Source: JBDTYT01 sp040005555
GTDB taxonomy: Bacteria; Actinomycetota; UBA4738; HRBIN12
DNA length: 36,835 bases
Reading direction: 5' to 3'
Assembly: GCA_040005555.1 (NCBI GenBank)
Contig: JBDTYT010000007.1
Span: 1 to 36,835, forward strand
The position numbers and the translations under genes are program-made. Under the pieces are notes generated by a model. It did not search any database and was not told where the DNA came from. It was given only the letters and a program-made list of their open reading frames with translations. Each line of letters opens with the position of its first letter. Position 1 is the stretch's first letter. Positions 16,302-24,847 of the stretch are shown here, piece by piece.

Positions 16302-17480
16302 CTAGAACACGGTGCCGAGCCTCGAGACTAGCCCCGCGAGGAGCGAGATTCGAGGAACCACGCTGTCGAGGTCGATCCACTCCTTCGGACCGTGATCGTC
16401 GCCTCCGACGGGGCCGAGACCGTCCAGCGTTGGGACACCCGCCGCCGATGTGGTGTTCGCATCGGACGCTCCGCCCGTCGCCGCGTCCTTCAATCCGAAG
16501 CCGAGCTCGGCCGCCACCTCCGTCGCGAGTGCCGCGAGCTTGGCTCCGCCTTCGCCCTTCTCCATCGGGCGGTGCCACGCGCCACTGGTGACCACAACCT
16601 CGATGTCCGAGACCGTATGCCGGTTCGCGATGTCCGTGATGGCCTCCTCGGCCGCCCGGAGCGTCGCCTCGAACGGCGAGCGCAGGTCGACGTCGACGAC
16701 GCAGATCGCGGGGACGACGTTCGTCCTCGTGCCGCCGTTCACGACCCCGACGTTCACCGTGACGCCCGGCCAGCGACCGTTGAGCGCCTGGAGAGCGACG
16801 GTCTTGTGCGCTGCTTCCAAGATCGCGCTGCGCCCGCGTTCGGGCTCCACGCCCGCGTGCGCGGCACGGCCACGAACCTCGATGCGGAAGTCGGAGACGC
16901 CCTTGCGACTCGAGACGATGTCCCCGTTCTCCCGAGCGCCCTCGAGCACGAAGGCGACGTCAGCCTCCGCGGCCAGGCTCATGATGTGGTCGCGCGAGAA
17001 GGGGGAGCCGATCTCCTCATCCGGGTTGCACACGTACGTCACGCTGCCGAATCCGTCGAACCCGGCTTCCTGCAACGCCTCGACGGCGAAGAAGCCGGTG
17101 AGCAGTCCGGCTTTCATGTCGGACACGCCGGGGCCGAGCGCTCGCGAACCATCTACCTGGAACGGCCGCTCGGCAACCGTGCCAGGGTCGAAGACCGTGT
17201 CGGTATGACCGATCATCAGCACCCGCGGGCCCCCGGCGCCCGACAAACGACCCACGATCAGATCGCCGAGCAGGGGCTCCTCCTCGGCTGGGCGATGCGG
17301 GATGCGCTCAACGGCCCAGCCCCCCGCCCTGAATCGCTCGGCGCACATGTCGGCGATGGCGTTCACACCCTCGGGTGTGTAGGAACCACAGTCGACGTTC
17401 ACCATGTCGCGAAGAGCATCAACGAACTCGTCGTAGGACCGCGATGCGATCTCGCGGAACGTGTTCATCCCTTCGACCAT
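16302..17480 (-). CDS. M20 family metallopeptidase (glutamate carboxypeptidase-like)
   Basis: A roughly 392-residue two-zinc peptidase of the M20/ArgE/DapE/CPG2 family. MIGHTDTVFD holds the first His/Asp ligands, GVSDMKAGL the bridging Asp, NPDEEIGSPF the catalytic Glu pair, HAGVEPERGRSAI starts the dimerisation domain, and DDHGPKEW carries the last His. No signal peptide is seen, so it acts in the cytoplasm on peptides or acylated amino acids. Three ATGs are possible; 17480 has GAGG 8 bases upstream, 17510 gives 10 more residues and 17468 gives four fewer. The gene begins the operon with the adenosine-specific kinase family protein and histidine kinase, divergent from the acyltransferase gene. 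Confidence 0.88.
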   Translation of the reverse strand: MVEGMNTFREIASRSYDEFVDALRDMVNVDCGSYTPEGVNAIADMCAERFRAGGWAVERIPHRPAEEEPLLGDLIVGRLSGAGGPRVLMIGHTDTVFDPGTVAERPFQVDGSRALGPGVSDMKAGLLTGFFAVEALQEAGFDGFGSVTYVCNPDEEIGSPFSRDHIMSLAAEADVAFVLEGARENGDIVSSRKGVSDFRIEVRGRAAHAGVEPERGRSAILEAAHKTVALQALNGRWPGVTVNVGVVNGGTRTNVVPAICVVDVDLRSPFEATLRAAEEAITDIANRHTVSDIEVVVTSGAWHRPMEKGEGGAKLAALATEVAAELGFGLKDAATGGASDANTTSAAGVPTLDGLGPVGGDDHGPKEWIDLDSVVPRISLLAGLVSRLGTVF

Positions 17481-17519
17481 GTGCGCGTCCTCGACCGGAT
17501 CGAGCGTCATCCTACGGGG

Positions 17520-17525
17520 TAGCAT
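17520..17525 (+). promoter_or_regulatory. -10 box of leaderless acyltransferase message
   Basis: TAGCAT is followed by exactly six bases and then the GTG start at 17532, so transcription should begin at the start codon. No Shine-Dalgarno and no convincing -35 are seen. Confidence 0.5.
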
Positions 17526-17531
17526 CCGCGC

Positions 17532-18209
17532 GTGGCCCGGCGCGAAGGAGACCTGAACGGCTGGTGGACCTTCTGGAAGGTGGTCCTGGGGGCGCTCTGG
17601 CGGTTGCCGTTCCGGCTGCGGATCGTGGGATCGGAGCGCATCCCGCGTTCGGGAGGAGCCATCATGGCCGCGAACCACGTGAGCGGGCTGGACGGGGTGC
17701 TGTTCGCGCTCGCCACCGCCGAGCGGGCCCGTCGGATGACTCGGTTCCTCGTCGCTGCCGAGTTCTTCCGGTGGCCGGTGATCGGCTGGGCGCTCGGCCG
17801 GTTCCGCCACATCCCTCTTCGCCGAGGGGAACGTGACACGCCCGCGCTTGTTGAGGCCCTCGACGCGATCGGCGGCGGCGCGCTCGCCGGGATCTTCCCG
17901 GAAGGCAGGGTCAACCCAGATCCGCGGTCGATGCAGCGAGGCAAGTCCGGCGTCGCGAGGCTCGCGCTCGCGAGCGGCGCACCGGTCGTGCCCGCGGGTA
18001 TCTGGGGCACCCAGGCGCGGTGGCCGAAGACTGGGTTGACCCTGCGCCTACCCCTGCGAACGACGCACGTCGTCGCGTACGGTGAGCCGATCCCCCCGGC
18101 CGGTGATCCCGCGTCGGCGGCCGACGTCCAGGCGTTCACCGATCTGGTGATGGCGGGTATCGCGAAGCAGGTCGAAGAGGCGCGCGCGATCTTCGAGACC
18201 TTGGGATGA
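17532..18209 (+). CDS. 1-acyl-glycerol-3-phosphate acyltransferase-like (PlsC family)
   Basis: A 225-residue membrane-associated acyltransferase. The catalytic HX4D motif is NHVSGLD (about 48-54), the phosphate-binding FPEGR lies around 122-126, and PVVPAGIWGT is the later family block. An N-terminal WTFWKVVLGALWRL stretch probably anchors it to the membrane. It likely transfers a fatty acyl chain to lysophosphatidic acid or a similar lipid. Start GTG at 17532 follows a -10 like TAGCAT by six bases, which suggests leaderless translation. It is convergent with the sigma-factor gene, 13 bases away. Confidence 0.88.
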   Translation: MARREGDLNGWWTFWKVVLGALWRLPFRLRIVGSERIPRSGGAIMAANHVSGLDGVLFALATAERARRMTRFLVAAEFFRWPVIGWALGRFRHIPLRRGERDTPALVEALDAIGGGALAGIFPEGRVNPDPRSMQRGKSGVARLALASGAPVVPAGIWGTQARWPKTGLTLRLPLRTTHVVAYGEPIPPAGDPASAADVQAFTDLVMAGIAKQVEEARAIFETLG

Positions 18210-18222
18210 ACGGACGTGTCGG

Positions 18223-19155
18223 CTAGATCGCCGCGACGGCGGAGATGAGGTTGGAGTCGCGGAGCTTGCGAAGCGCCTCGCGCTCGATCAGGCGCACGCG
18301 CTCGCCCGAGAGCCCGAGGACCTTGCCGGTCTCGCGGAGCGAGAGCGGCTGACCGTTCTCCAAGCCGTAGCGGAGAGCGACCACGTGGCGCTCGCGCTCG
18401 TCGAGGACGCGGTCGACCGCCTCGCCGATCTCCTCTCGGAGCAAAGCGTCCTCGACCTCGTTGAACGCAGCGTCCGAGTCGACCTCCTCGATGAGATCGC
18501 CGAGCTCCGTGTCCTCGCCGACCGGCGATTGGAGCGAGAGCGGCTCGCGCCGGCCCATCTCGGTGAGGTCATCGATCTCGTCCACGGTGGTGTCGAGCGC
18601 CTTGGCCAGCTCCTCACGGCTCGGCTCGCGGCCCATCGTCTGAGCGAACTGGAACCGCGTGCGGTTGAGCTTGCGCAGCCGATCGTGGATGTGCACCGGG
18701 AGACGGATCGAACGCGAGCGATCCGCGATGGCTCGCGTGATGCCCTGCCGGATCCACCACGTCGCGTAGGTGGAGAACTTGAAGCCTCGGCGCCAATCGA
18801 ACAGCTCGACGGCACGCATGAGCCCGATGTTTCCCTCTTGGATGAGGTCGAGCAGCGGCAATCCCTGGCCCTGGTATTTGCGGGCCACGGATACGACCAG
18901 ACGCAGGTTCGCCATGATGAAGCGCTGACGAGCAGCCTCGGCCTGGCGCACGGTCTTGCGCGCCTTCATGATGCTGGACTCGGCGCGGAGGCGACCCGCC
19001 CGCAGGCGGTCCTCAGCCTCCTTGCCGTGCTCGATGAGGATCGCGAGCTCGACCTCCTCTTCCTTCGTGAGGAGTGGCTCTCGCGCCGCCGCCTCCAGGT
19101 ACAGCCGGAGATCGTCGGCGTCATCGGTGCCCAGCGGTCGTGCAGGTTCTGGCAT
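18223..19155 (-). CDS. RNA polymerase sigma-70 family factor (RpoD/SigA-like)
   Basis: A 310-residue sigma factor with regions 1.2 (DDLRLYLEAAAREPLLTKEEE), 2 (NLRLVVSVARKYQG, LLDLIQEGNIGLMRAVELFD, FSTYATWWIRQGITRAI), 3 (RSIRLPVHIHDRL) and 4 (ERERHVVALRYGL, LRETGKVLGLSGERVRLIE). It lacks a long region 1.1, which fits either a short primary factor or a group 2 factor. Start ATG at 19155 has GAGGA and GAGAGGAA upstream. A promoter with good -35 and -10 boxes lies about 125-160 bases upstream. No anti-sigma gene adjoins. Confidence 0.92.
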   Translation of the reverse strand: MPEPARPLGTDDADDLRLYLEAAAREPLLTKEEEVELAILIEHGKEAEDRLRAGRLRAESSIMKARKTVRQAEAARQRFIMANLRLVVSVARKYQGQGLPLLDLIQEGNIGLMRAVELFDWRRGFKFSTYATWWIRQGITRAIADRSRSIRLPVHIHDRLRKLNRTRFQFAQTMGREPSREELAKALDTTVDEIDDLTEMGRREPLSLQSPVGEDTELGDLIEEVDSDAAFNEVEDALLREEIGEAVDRVLDERERHVVALRYGLENGQPLSLRETGKVLGLSGERVRLIEREALRKLRDSNLISAVAAI

Positions 19156-19476
19156 TCCTCGTTCCTCTCCCCTCGAAGCCCCCGTGCGACCGGGCGCGCG
19201 AACTGCGCCCTGGGGAGGTCTTCGGGACTAGCGGACTGCGGCCTCCGGAGACGAAAAAACCGGCCTCTGCCAGCCGCCGATGGCCAATCCTAGCTTCCGA
19301 GCCCCCATTCTGTAAAGGCCCTCGTATGTAGAGACGTTGTGAAATCGCAGGTTATTCCCACTTTTTGGCGCTCCGACCTACGGCAGGCGTCACCCGTTCG
19401 CCGTCGAGGGCGCCCGGGTTCGAGGTGGCTCGACGCGCCTCGATGGACGGCCCCCTTCGATATGACCGAGGGTCAG
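19156..19476. other. Intergenic stretch upstream of the sigma gene
   Basis: About 320 bases without a supported gene. It holds the minus-strand sigma promoter (19287-19316) and its leader of roughly 125 bases, which includes a six-T run preceded by a GC-rich stretch with only a 4-5 pair stem (about 19255-19280). The remainder, up to the end of the propeller gene, shows no coding bias, repeat or RNA gene that I can recognise. Confidence 0.5.
19287..19316 (-). promoter_or_regulatory. Promoter of the sigma-70 gene
   Basis: On the minus strand TTTACA (19316-19311) and TAGGAT (19292-19287) are separated by 18 bases, close to the sigma-70 consensus. The start would be near 19281, leaving a leader of about 125 bases. 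Confidence 0.6.
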
Positions 19477-20802
19477 CTACGGCGAAACGCGGACCGAGAG
19501 GACGGGAGCGATCCCGGCGGCGGTCTGCGACCACGTTCGGCCACCGTCGGCCGAACCGAACACGTCGCCGGACGTGGCGCCGAAATACAGCCCGAGGGGA
19601 TCTCGACCATCATGGGAGAACGCCTGGCGGAGCACCGTCAGATAGGCGTCCTTCGGAAGACCATCGCCGTGCGGCTCCCAGTTGGCCCCTGCGTCCCGGG
19701 TCTGAAAGACGCGGACGTGGCCCTGCGCCGTCACGCGGTCTTCGTCCGAGTTCATCGGGATGACGTAGGCGCTCTCCGGGTCGCTTGGGTCGATCACGAT
19801 CGGGAAGCCGAAATCTGAGGGAAGCCCCTCGGCGATCGAGGTCCACGTGTCGCCTTCGTCTTCGGATCGGTAGACACCGCCGTGGAACTGCATGAAGAGG
19901 CGGTTCGGTAAGAGGGGGACCCGATGCATGTTGTGGATGCAGCGCCCGAGCGGCTGCTGCTGCGCGTCCTCGGGCAGGTACCTGGGAACGATGCCGGTGT
20001 TGCCCAAGCGCCAGGTGGCACCGGCGTCGTCGGTGATCCACACGCCGACGGCTGATATGCCGACTGCCAGCTTGTTCGGGTCGCCCGGCCACGGACAGAT
20101 CGAGTGCACCATCAAGCCGCCGGCGCCGGGGAACCACTCGGGGCGACTCGGCTGGTCCCAGAGCCCACGGTTGAGCTGCCAGGTCAGGCCGCCGTCACGG
20201 CTCTCGAACAACGCCGCCGGGTCGACGCCCGCGTAGACGAGACCCTCCTCCTCGCCGGGCGTGATCACCCAGATGCGCTTCACGCTCGCGTCCTCGTCCT
20301 CGGCGAAACGCGGCCCGTCGGTCTGCTGCCATTCGCCGGTGGGGTCATCGGTGTAGAAGACGCGGGGCCCGAAGTGCCCGTGGGTCACGGACGCGAGATA
20401 CCGGCCGTTGCGAGGATCCTTGATCGCGTACTCCACCGACCACCCGGGGAAAGCGCGCGCCGAGATGTCCATCGGACCGCCGCGCTGACCGCGCAGGACG
20501 AACAGCCCCTTCTTCGTGCCGACGAGCACCTCGATGTGGTCCGCGCCGCCCGAAACCGCGCCGACGATCTCGATGCGCTCGGAGCCGATCAGCGGCTCAG
20601 AACCCGATGCGCGTTCGCCCCCGACGAACACCGCGACGTGCTGACGGATATTGCCCTGATCGTCCAGTACCCACCCCGTCGTCTTCGGGTGGCTACGCTC
20701 CAGCGCTCGGAGCACCTCGGTGACGGTGGAACCGTCGAGGGTCACCTCGCGCTTCCCTCCCGCGAGAGCTCGAAGCGGCGGCCGGAGCGCCACGATCGCC
20801 AT
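19477..20802 (-). CDS. MoaD/ThiS-like ubiquitin-fold domain fused to an Asp-box beta-propeller
   Basis: A 441-residue two-domain protein. Residues 1-86 look like a MoaD/ThiS sulfur carrier: VALRPPLRALAGGKREVTL, TVTEVLRALERSHP, VAVFVGGER, SERIEIVGAVSGG, ending in the diagnostic Gly-Gly (85-86). Residues 90-441 form a sialidase/BNR-type propeller opening with VLVGTKKGLFVLRG and carrying five Asp-boxes (SRDGGLTW, TDDAGATW, SEDEGDTW, TRDAGANW, SADGGRTW). There is no signal peptide. In carriers of this fold the Gly-Gly must be free to be activated, so here it is either buried in the fusion or exposed by cleavage. A -10 box TAGACT stands six bases before the ATG, implying leaderless translation. 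The role is unknown. Confidence 0.85.
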   Translation of the reverse strand: MAIVALRPPLRALAGGKREVTLDGSTVTEVLRALERSHPKTTGWVLDDQGNIRQHVAVFVGGERASGSEPLIGSERIEIVGAVSGGADHIEVLVGTKKGLFVLRGQRGGPMDISARAFPGWSVEYAIKDPRNGRYLASVTHGHFGPRVFYTDDPTGEWQQTDGPRFAEDEDASVKRIWVITPGEEEGLVYAGVDPAALFESRDGGLTWQLNRGLWDQPSRPEWFPGAGGLMVHSICPWPGDPNKLAVGISAVGVWITDDAGATWRLGNTGIVPRYLPEDAQQQPLGRCIHNMHRVPLLPNRLFMQFHGGVYRSEDEGDTWTSIAEGLPSDFGFPIVIDPSDPESAYVIPMNSDEDRVTAQGHVRVFQTRDAGANWEPHGDGLPKDAYLTVLRQAFSHDGRDPLGLYFGATSGDVFGSADGGRTWSQTAAGIAPVLSVRVSP

Positions 20803-20808
20803 GGCCGA

Positions 20809-20814
20809 AGTCTA
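20809..20814 (-). promoter_or_regulatory. -10 box of leaderless propeller-fusion message
   Basis: On the minus strand TAGACT (20814-20809) is followed by six bases and the ATG at 20802. There is no Shine-Dalgarno. Confidence 0.5.
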
Positions 20815-20873
20815 GCGGGGCGAGCCGACAACCCGCTTGCGGTTCCTTGCCTCACCAGGAGACGCGGCGGCAG

Positions 20874-20879
20874 TAGGCT
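20874..20879 (+). promoter_or_regulatory. -10 box of leaderless alpha/beta hydrolase message
   Basis: TAGGCT is followed by six bases and the ATG at 20886. There is no Shine-Dalgarno in the gap. Confidence 0.5.
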
Positions 20880-20885
20880 GCCCGG

Positions 20886-21785
20886 ATGGCAGGCGGAACC
20901 CGCGTTCCCGAGGATCGTTTCGCGAACCTCGGCGGACCCGTCCATTTCGTCGAGTGGGAAGGTCCCGACGATCGGACGTTCGTGCTGTTACACGGCCTCG
21001 GCGGCTCGTACCTGCAGTGGCTGCTCGCCGGCCCGGAGCTCGCTCGTCTGGGTCGCGTGTTCGCCATCGATCTCGCCGGGTTCGGCAAGACCCCGAGGGA
21101 CGGCCGCAGCAGCAAGCTCACCGCGAACCGGGCTCTGTTGTCGCACTTCATCGAGGAGGTGGCCGGAGGCGGACCGGTGATCCTCGGCGGCAACTCGATG
21201 GGCGGGGGCATCGCGATCATGCAGGCCGCGGTCGAGCCCGCGTCCGTGGAGGGCCTCATCCTGACGAGCTCGATCTATCCGTGGGCCAAGGGCGCGAGGC
21301 CCTCGCCGATGGTCATGGGCGGCTTCGCCCTGTATCGGGTACCTCGGGTCGGCGAATGGGTCCTGCGACAACGCCAGAGCCGCCTGAGCGCGGAGCGGGT
21401 CGTTCGCCTCGGCTTCCGCGTCACGATGGTCGACCCCTCCGTGGTGCCGGATTGGCTGGTGCGCGAGCACGTCGACCTGCTCGTCGAGCGCGCGGCGGAC
21501 CCGGACGCGGCGCCCGCGTTCCTAGAGGCGGCGAGATCCCTCTTGCGCCTGGGCGAGAACGTCGAGCGCGGGAGGACGTTGCTCGACGACGTGAAGTGCC
21601 CGGTGGTGATGATCCATGGCCGGCAAGACCGATTCGTCCCCGCCGCGTTCGCATGGGCGGCCACCCAGACGCATCCGGACTGGATGGTTCGCGTGCTGCC
21701 CGGCGTCGGACACGTCCCGCAGCTGGAGGCACCCGCACGGTGGATGAAAGCCGTCGAGGACTGGTTCGCAACGCTGGACGGTTAG
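20886..21785 (+). CDS. Alpha/beta hydrolase (lipase/esterase-like)
   Basis: A 299-residue alpha/beta-hydrolase. The oxyanion segment is LLHGLGGS (34-41), the nucleophile Ser104 is in GNSMGG, the acid is Asp248 in HGRQDRF and the base His276 is in GVGHVPQLEAP, so the triad is complete. No signal peptide is present. It is convergent with the WS/DGAT acyltransferase gene (four-base overlap), which hints at a role in lipid turnover, but convergent genes need not be related. Start ATG at 20886 fits a leaderless message. Confidence 0.88.
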   Translation: MAGGTRVPEDRFANLGGPVHFVEWEGPDDRTFVLLHGLGGSYLQWLLAGPELARLGRVFAIDLAGFGKTPRDGRSSKLTANRALLSHFIEEVAGGGPVILGGNSMGGGIAIMQAAVEPASVEGLILTSSIYPWAKGARPSPMVMGGFALYRVPRVGEWVLRQRQSRLSAERVVRLGFRVTMVDPSVVPDWLVREHVDLLVERAADPDAAPAFLEAARSLLRLGENVERGRTLLDDVKCPVVMIHGRQDRFVPAAFAWAATQTHPDWMVRVLPGVGHVPQLEAPARWMKAVEDWFATLDG

Positions 21786-23179
21786 ACGCCGGCGGTCTTG
21801 CAGATCTCCTCGAACGATTCCTCGAGACCGATCGCCAGCCGGTCGATGTCCGGCATGGCGTCCCAGTCACCGGTGAGGCCGAAGGCCATCGTTCCCGCGA
21901 GCGACGTGCATGCGATCGACAGGGCCGAGTTCTGGCCCAGCGGCATCGAGGGGTAGCTCGCTACCAAGCGCGCCCCGGCCAGGTACATCGGCTGCGGCGG
22001 TCCTGGGATGTTCGAGACGACGAGGTTGAACCACGCCCCTCGCGATGCGAGTCGGGCCGCACCGGCGAGCAACCCACCCGGCGCGTATGCCCCCAGCCCG
22101 ATGATCGTATCCGCGCTCATGGCCATCATCGACTCCTTGAGGTGCTTCGTGCCCGCCCGGATCTCGAGGAGGCGCCGCCTCGGACCCATACGACCGACGG
22201 GGATGTCGACGAAAGCGGGCGCCACACGGTTGCCCGTCTCGGGATCGCCTGAACTCCGGACCGATACCGGCACCATCGCGCGGAGCGTGCGACCCGACGT
22301 CGGCTCCCGACGCTCCCGCAGCAGACGGTACAGGGCGCCGCCCACCATCGTGAGGATGACATCGTTCAGCGTCCCGCCGAGCGCGTCCTTCACGTCCTTG
22401 AAGCGCTGGACGGGCGCCTCGGTCATAGCGAAACGCCGATTCGGGCCGATGCGTACGTCGAACGGGCTCGCGGGCCGAGCGCCCATGTCGAGGATGCTGC
22501 GCAGGCCCGATGCCACCGTGCTGATCCCGAGCGCCGCGAGCCCTGGGGAGCTCCGGAACGCGTCGATCGTCGCGCCGAGCGCTTGCACCGGATGTTGGAA
22601 CTCCTCGACGAGCGCGTCAAGGAGAAGGCTCGGGGGTGAGGGCTCGAGCTGCGGATGCCACTTGGGCGGCGGAGAGATCGGCGCCGCGTCGGGAGCGAGG
22701 TCGAACAACGCGGCCGCGAGGTGCATGCCCGAGACCCCATCGATCATCGCGTGGTGGACCTTCATGAGGGTCGCGACGTGTCCGTCTTCGAGGCCCTCGA
22801 TGACGTACAGCTCCCACAGCGGCTTGCTGCGGTCGAGCGGTCTGGCCAAGACCCGTTGCACCTGATCTGCCAGTTCTCGTCGCCCGCCAGGCGAGGGAAG
22901 CGCCGTTCGGCGCAGATGGAACCCGAGGTCGAAGCTCGGGTCGTCCACCCACAGCGGACGGCCGACGTTGAACGGGACCATCGCGACCTTCTGTCGAAGG
23001 CGTGGAGCAACGTGCAGACGGGAGGCGATCACCGACCGGACATCCTCGAACGTCAGGCGCTCGTCGGGACGGATCGATGGGTCGAGCACAGACAGTCCTG
23101 CCACGTGCATGTGCATCGCCGGCCGTTCCAGATACAGGAACGACGCGTCGAGCGCGCTCAGTCGTCGTGGCGTGGTCAC
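21782..23179 (-). CDS. WS/DGAT-type wax ester synthase / diacylglycerol acyltransferase
   Basis: A 465-residue acyltransferase. It begins with RRLSALDASFLYLE, has PLWELYVIEGL at about 120-130, and the catalytic HHxxxDG as HHAMIDG at 142-148. The C-terminal block FNLVVSNIPGPPQPMYLAGARL is typical of the actinobacterial family. It joins fatty acyl-CoA to alcohols or diacylglycerol to form wax esters or triacylglycerol storage lipid at the inner face of the membrane. Start is GTG at 23179, six bases after a TACCGT box. The EamA transporter gene lies 41 bases upstream on the same strand. Confidence 0.92.
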   Translation of the reverse strand: MTTPRRLSALDASFLYLERPAMHMHVAGLSVLDPSIRPDERLTFEDVRSVIASRLHVAPRLRQKVAMVPFNVGRPLWVDDPSFDLGFHLRRTALPSPGGRRELADQVQRVLARPLDRSKPLWELYVIEGLEDGHVATLMKVHHAMIDGVSGMHLAAALFDLAPDAAPISPPPKWHPQLEPSPPSLLLDALVEEFQHPVQALGATIDAFRSSPGLAALGISTVASGLRSILDMGARPASPFDVRIGPNRRFAMTEAPVQRFKDVKDALGGTLNDVILTMVGGALYRLLRERREPTSGRTLRAMVPVSVRSSGDPETGNRVAPAFVDIPVGRMGPRRRLLEIRAGTKHLKESMMAMSADTIIGLGAYAPGGLLAGAARLASRGAWFNLVVSNIPGPPQPMYLAGARLVASYPSMPLGQNSALSIACTSLAGTMAFGLTGDWDAMPDIDRLAIGLEESFEEICKTAGV

Positions 23180-23185
23180 CCCCCA

Positions 23186-23191
23186 ACGGTA
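23186..23191 (-). promoter_or_regulatory. -10 box of leaderless WS/DGAT message
   Basis: On the minus strand TACCGT (23191-23186) is followed by six bases and the GTG at 23179. No -35 is evident. Confidence 0.42.
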
Positions 23192-23220
23192 CCGCTCCCC
23201 GCCAGGCAGGGGAACGGTTT

Positions 23221-24141
23221 CTAAGGGATCTGCTGTTCCTGCGGCGTTGCGGAACGCGCGAGACTCGCCGTCACCGCCGCGACGAGGATGAGGGTGCCGC
23301 CGATGGCGATCCCCCAGGTCACCACCTCACCGAGGAACAGCCACGCGAGGGTCGCAGCGGCGAGCGGCTCCAACGCGGAGACGATCGCCGTGCGCACCGC
23401 GCCGATCCGTTGGATCCCCTCCATGAGACAGACGAACGCTGCCGCCGAGGCCAACCCCATCCCGAGAAGCAGGAACCACTCGTTCGACCCGGCGGGCAAC
23501 CGCCAGTGGCCGATCGCGTTCGCGTACAGAAACAGCCCGATCGACGCTCCCGCGCTCACCCACATCGCGCTGGTCAGGGCGTTCGTGCGGCGCAGGACCG
23601 CGTCGGCGCCAACCAGGTAGCAGGAGAACGTGATCGCCGACGAGAGTGCCAACACCACGCCGAGCGTCTCGATCTGCAAACCGGCCCCCGTGCCGACGAC
23701 GATGACCGAGCCCACGAGCGCGCAGCCGAGCGAGAGCAGCGTCTGGCGTGCGGGCGCTACTCGTCCGATCGCCCACGTTCCGAGCGTCACCAGGACCGGA
23801 TACGTGAAGAACAGGAGCGTGACCGCTGCAACCGTCCCGTGACCGAGCGCGGTGAAGAAGAAGGTCGCCTCGACCGCATACCCAAGGAGAGCGAGGAGCG
23901 CGAGGCCGAGGCGCTCGCCGGGCTCGGCGAACAACGGCCGCCGCAGCGCGACCAGGGCCGCGGCAAGCAACAGTGCCGCGAGGCCGAACCGGATCGACAG
24001 CATCGCCTCGACGGATAGTCCATGCCGGCGCGCGAACTTGCCGAGGAGCACGACGATACCGAACAGAAGCGCGGACAAGCCGACGAGCAGGCCGCCGACC
24101 GTCTCGCGGCGGGTCGAGGAGCTACTCCTCGTCGTCGACAA
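23221..24141 (-). CDS. EamA/DMT family transporter
   Basis: A 306-residue membrane protein with ten predicted helices arranged as two EamA repeats; GHGTVAAVTLLFFTYPVLVTLG closes the first and ALEPLAAATLAWLFLGEVVTWG the second. Family members export amino acids, nucleobases or other small metabolites. The start shown is a TTG at 24141 that overlaps the end of the AlaX-like gene by 20 bases and has no good ribosome site, so the true start may differ by a few codons; no ATG lies before the first helix. Confidence 0.85.
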   Translation of the reverse strand: MSTTRSSSSTRRETVGGLLVGLSALLFGIVVLLGKFARRHGLSVEAMLSIRFGLAALLLAAALVALRRPLFAEPGERLGLALLALLGYAVEATFFFTALGHGTVAAVTLLFFTYPVLVTLGTWAIGRVAPARQTLLSLGCALVGSVIVVGTGAGLQIETLGVVLALSSAITFSCYLVGADAVLRRTNALTSAMWVSAGASIGLFLYANAIGHWRLPAGSNEWFLLLGMGLASAAAFVCLMEGIQRIGAVRTAIVSALEPLAAATLAWLFLGEVVTWGIAIGGTLILVAAVTASLARSATPQEQQIP

Positions 24142-24841
24142 GCTCGATCCGCATCCGCTTGAACCCCTTGCCCTTGCTTTCCGTCTTCGTCACCCGGACC
24201 CGACCGACCTCGGCGGTGGACCGCACGTGCGTCCCCCCGTCGGCCTGCTTGTCGAGGCCCTCGATGTCGATCACCCGGATCGGGTCGACGTTCGCAGGGA
24301 TGAGGTTCACTTTCGTGCGGATGAGATCGAGGTCGGCAACAGCCCGAGCACGCGGCAGGAAGCTCACCGTGACCGGGCGGTCCTTCTCGAGCTCGGTATT
24401 GAGCTTCTCCTCCACGATGAGACCGAACTCCTGGCTCATCGTCGCGAGCTCGAAATCCATGCGGGCGATGCCTGGATCCATGCTGCCGCCGGTCACCTTC
24501 GCGCCGTAGTCCCGGAACACGATGCCGGACAGCGCATGCAAGGCCGTGTGCGTACGCATGAGCAGGTGCCGGCGGGCCCAGTCGAGCTCGGCTTTGATCT
24601 TCGTGCCCTCGGGCGGGGCCGAGCCCTCCACCTGGTGCACGATCTGGCCGTCCTGCCTGAAGGTGTCGGCGACGCGGACCTCGCCCCCCTTCCACCGGAG
24701 CCAGCCGGTGTCGCCGGGTTGGCCGCCGCTCTGCGCGTAGAAGATCGTCTTATCGAGGACGACACCCTGGTCGTACATCTCGGCGACCGTCGCCTTCACC
24801 GACCGGAGATAGGCATCCGTCGTGAAGAGCTCGTCCGTCAT
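24122..24841 (-). CDS. AlaX-like alanyl-tRNA editing protein
   Basis: A 239-residue stand-alone relative of the AlaRS editing domain. TIFYAQSGGQPGDTG (32-46) is the beta-barrel part, HTALH (98-102) the first zinc pair, and QADGGTHV (199-206) the second. The usual Cys of CGGTH is Asp201 here, with His205 kept. It would remove serine or glycine wrongly attached to tRNA(Ala) in the cytoplasm. Start ATG at 24841 follows TAATCT by six bases, so the message is likely leaderless. It overlaps the EamA gene by 20 bases, suggesting co-expression. Confidence 0.9.
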   Translation of the reverse strand: MTDELFTTDAYLRSVKATVAEMYDQGVVLDKTIFYAQSGGQPGDTGWLRWKGGEVRVADTFRQDGQIVHQVEGSAPPEGTKIKAELDWARRHLLMRTHTALHALSGIVFRDYGAKVTGGSMDPGIARMDFELATMSQEFGLIVEEKLNTELEKDRPVTVSFLPRARAVADLDLIRTKVNLIPANVDPIRVIDIEGLDKQADGGTHVRSTAEVGRVRVTKTESKGKGFKRMRIELVDDEE

Positions 24842-24847
24842 GCCTAC

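Noticed and set aside
18210..18222. Bidirectional terminator between the convergent acyltransferase and sigma genes
   Set aside because: The 13-base gap has no inverted repeat or T-run.
19255..19280. Intrinsic terminator or attenuator in the sigma-gene leader (six T residues after a GC-rich stretch)
   Set aside because: The best stem I can draw is only four or five pairs, too weak to claim.
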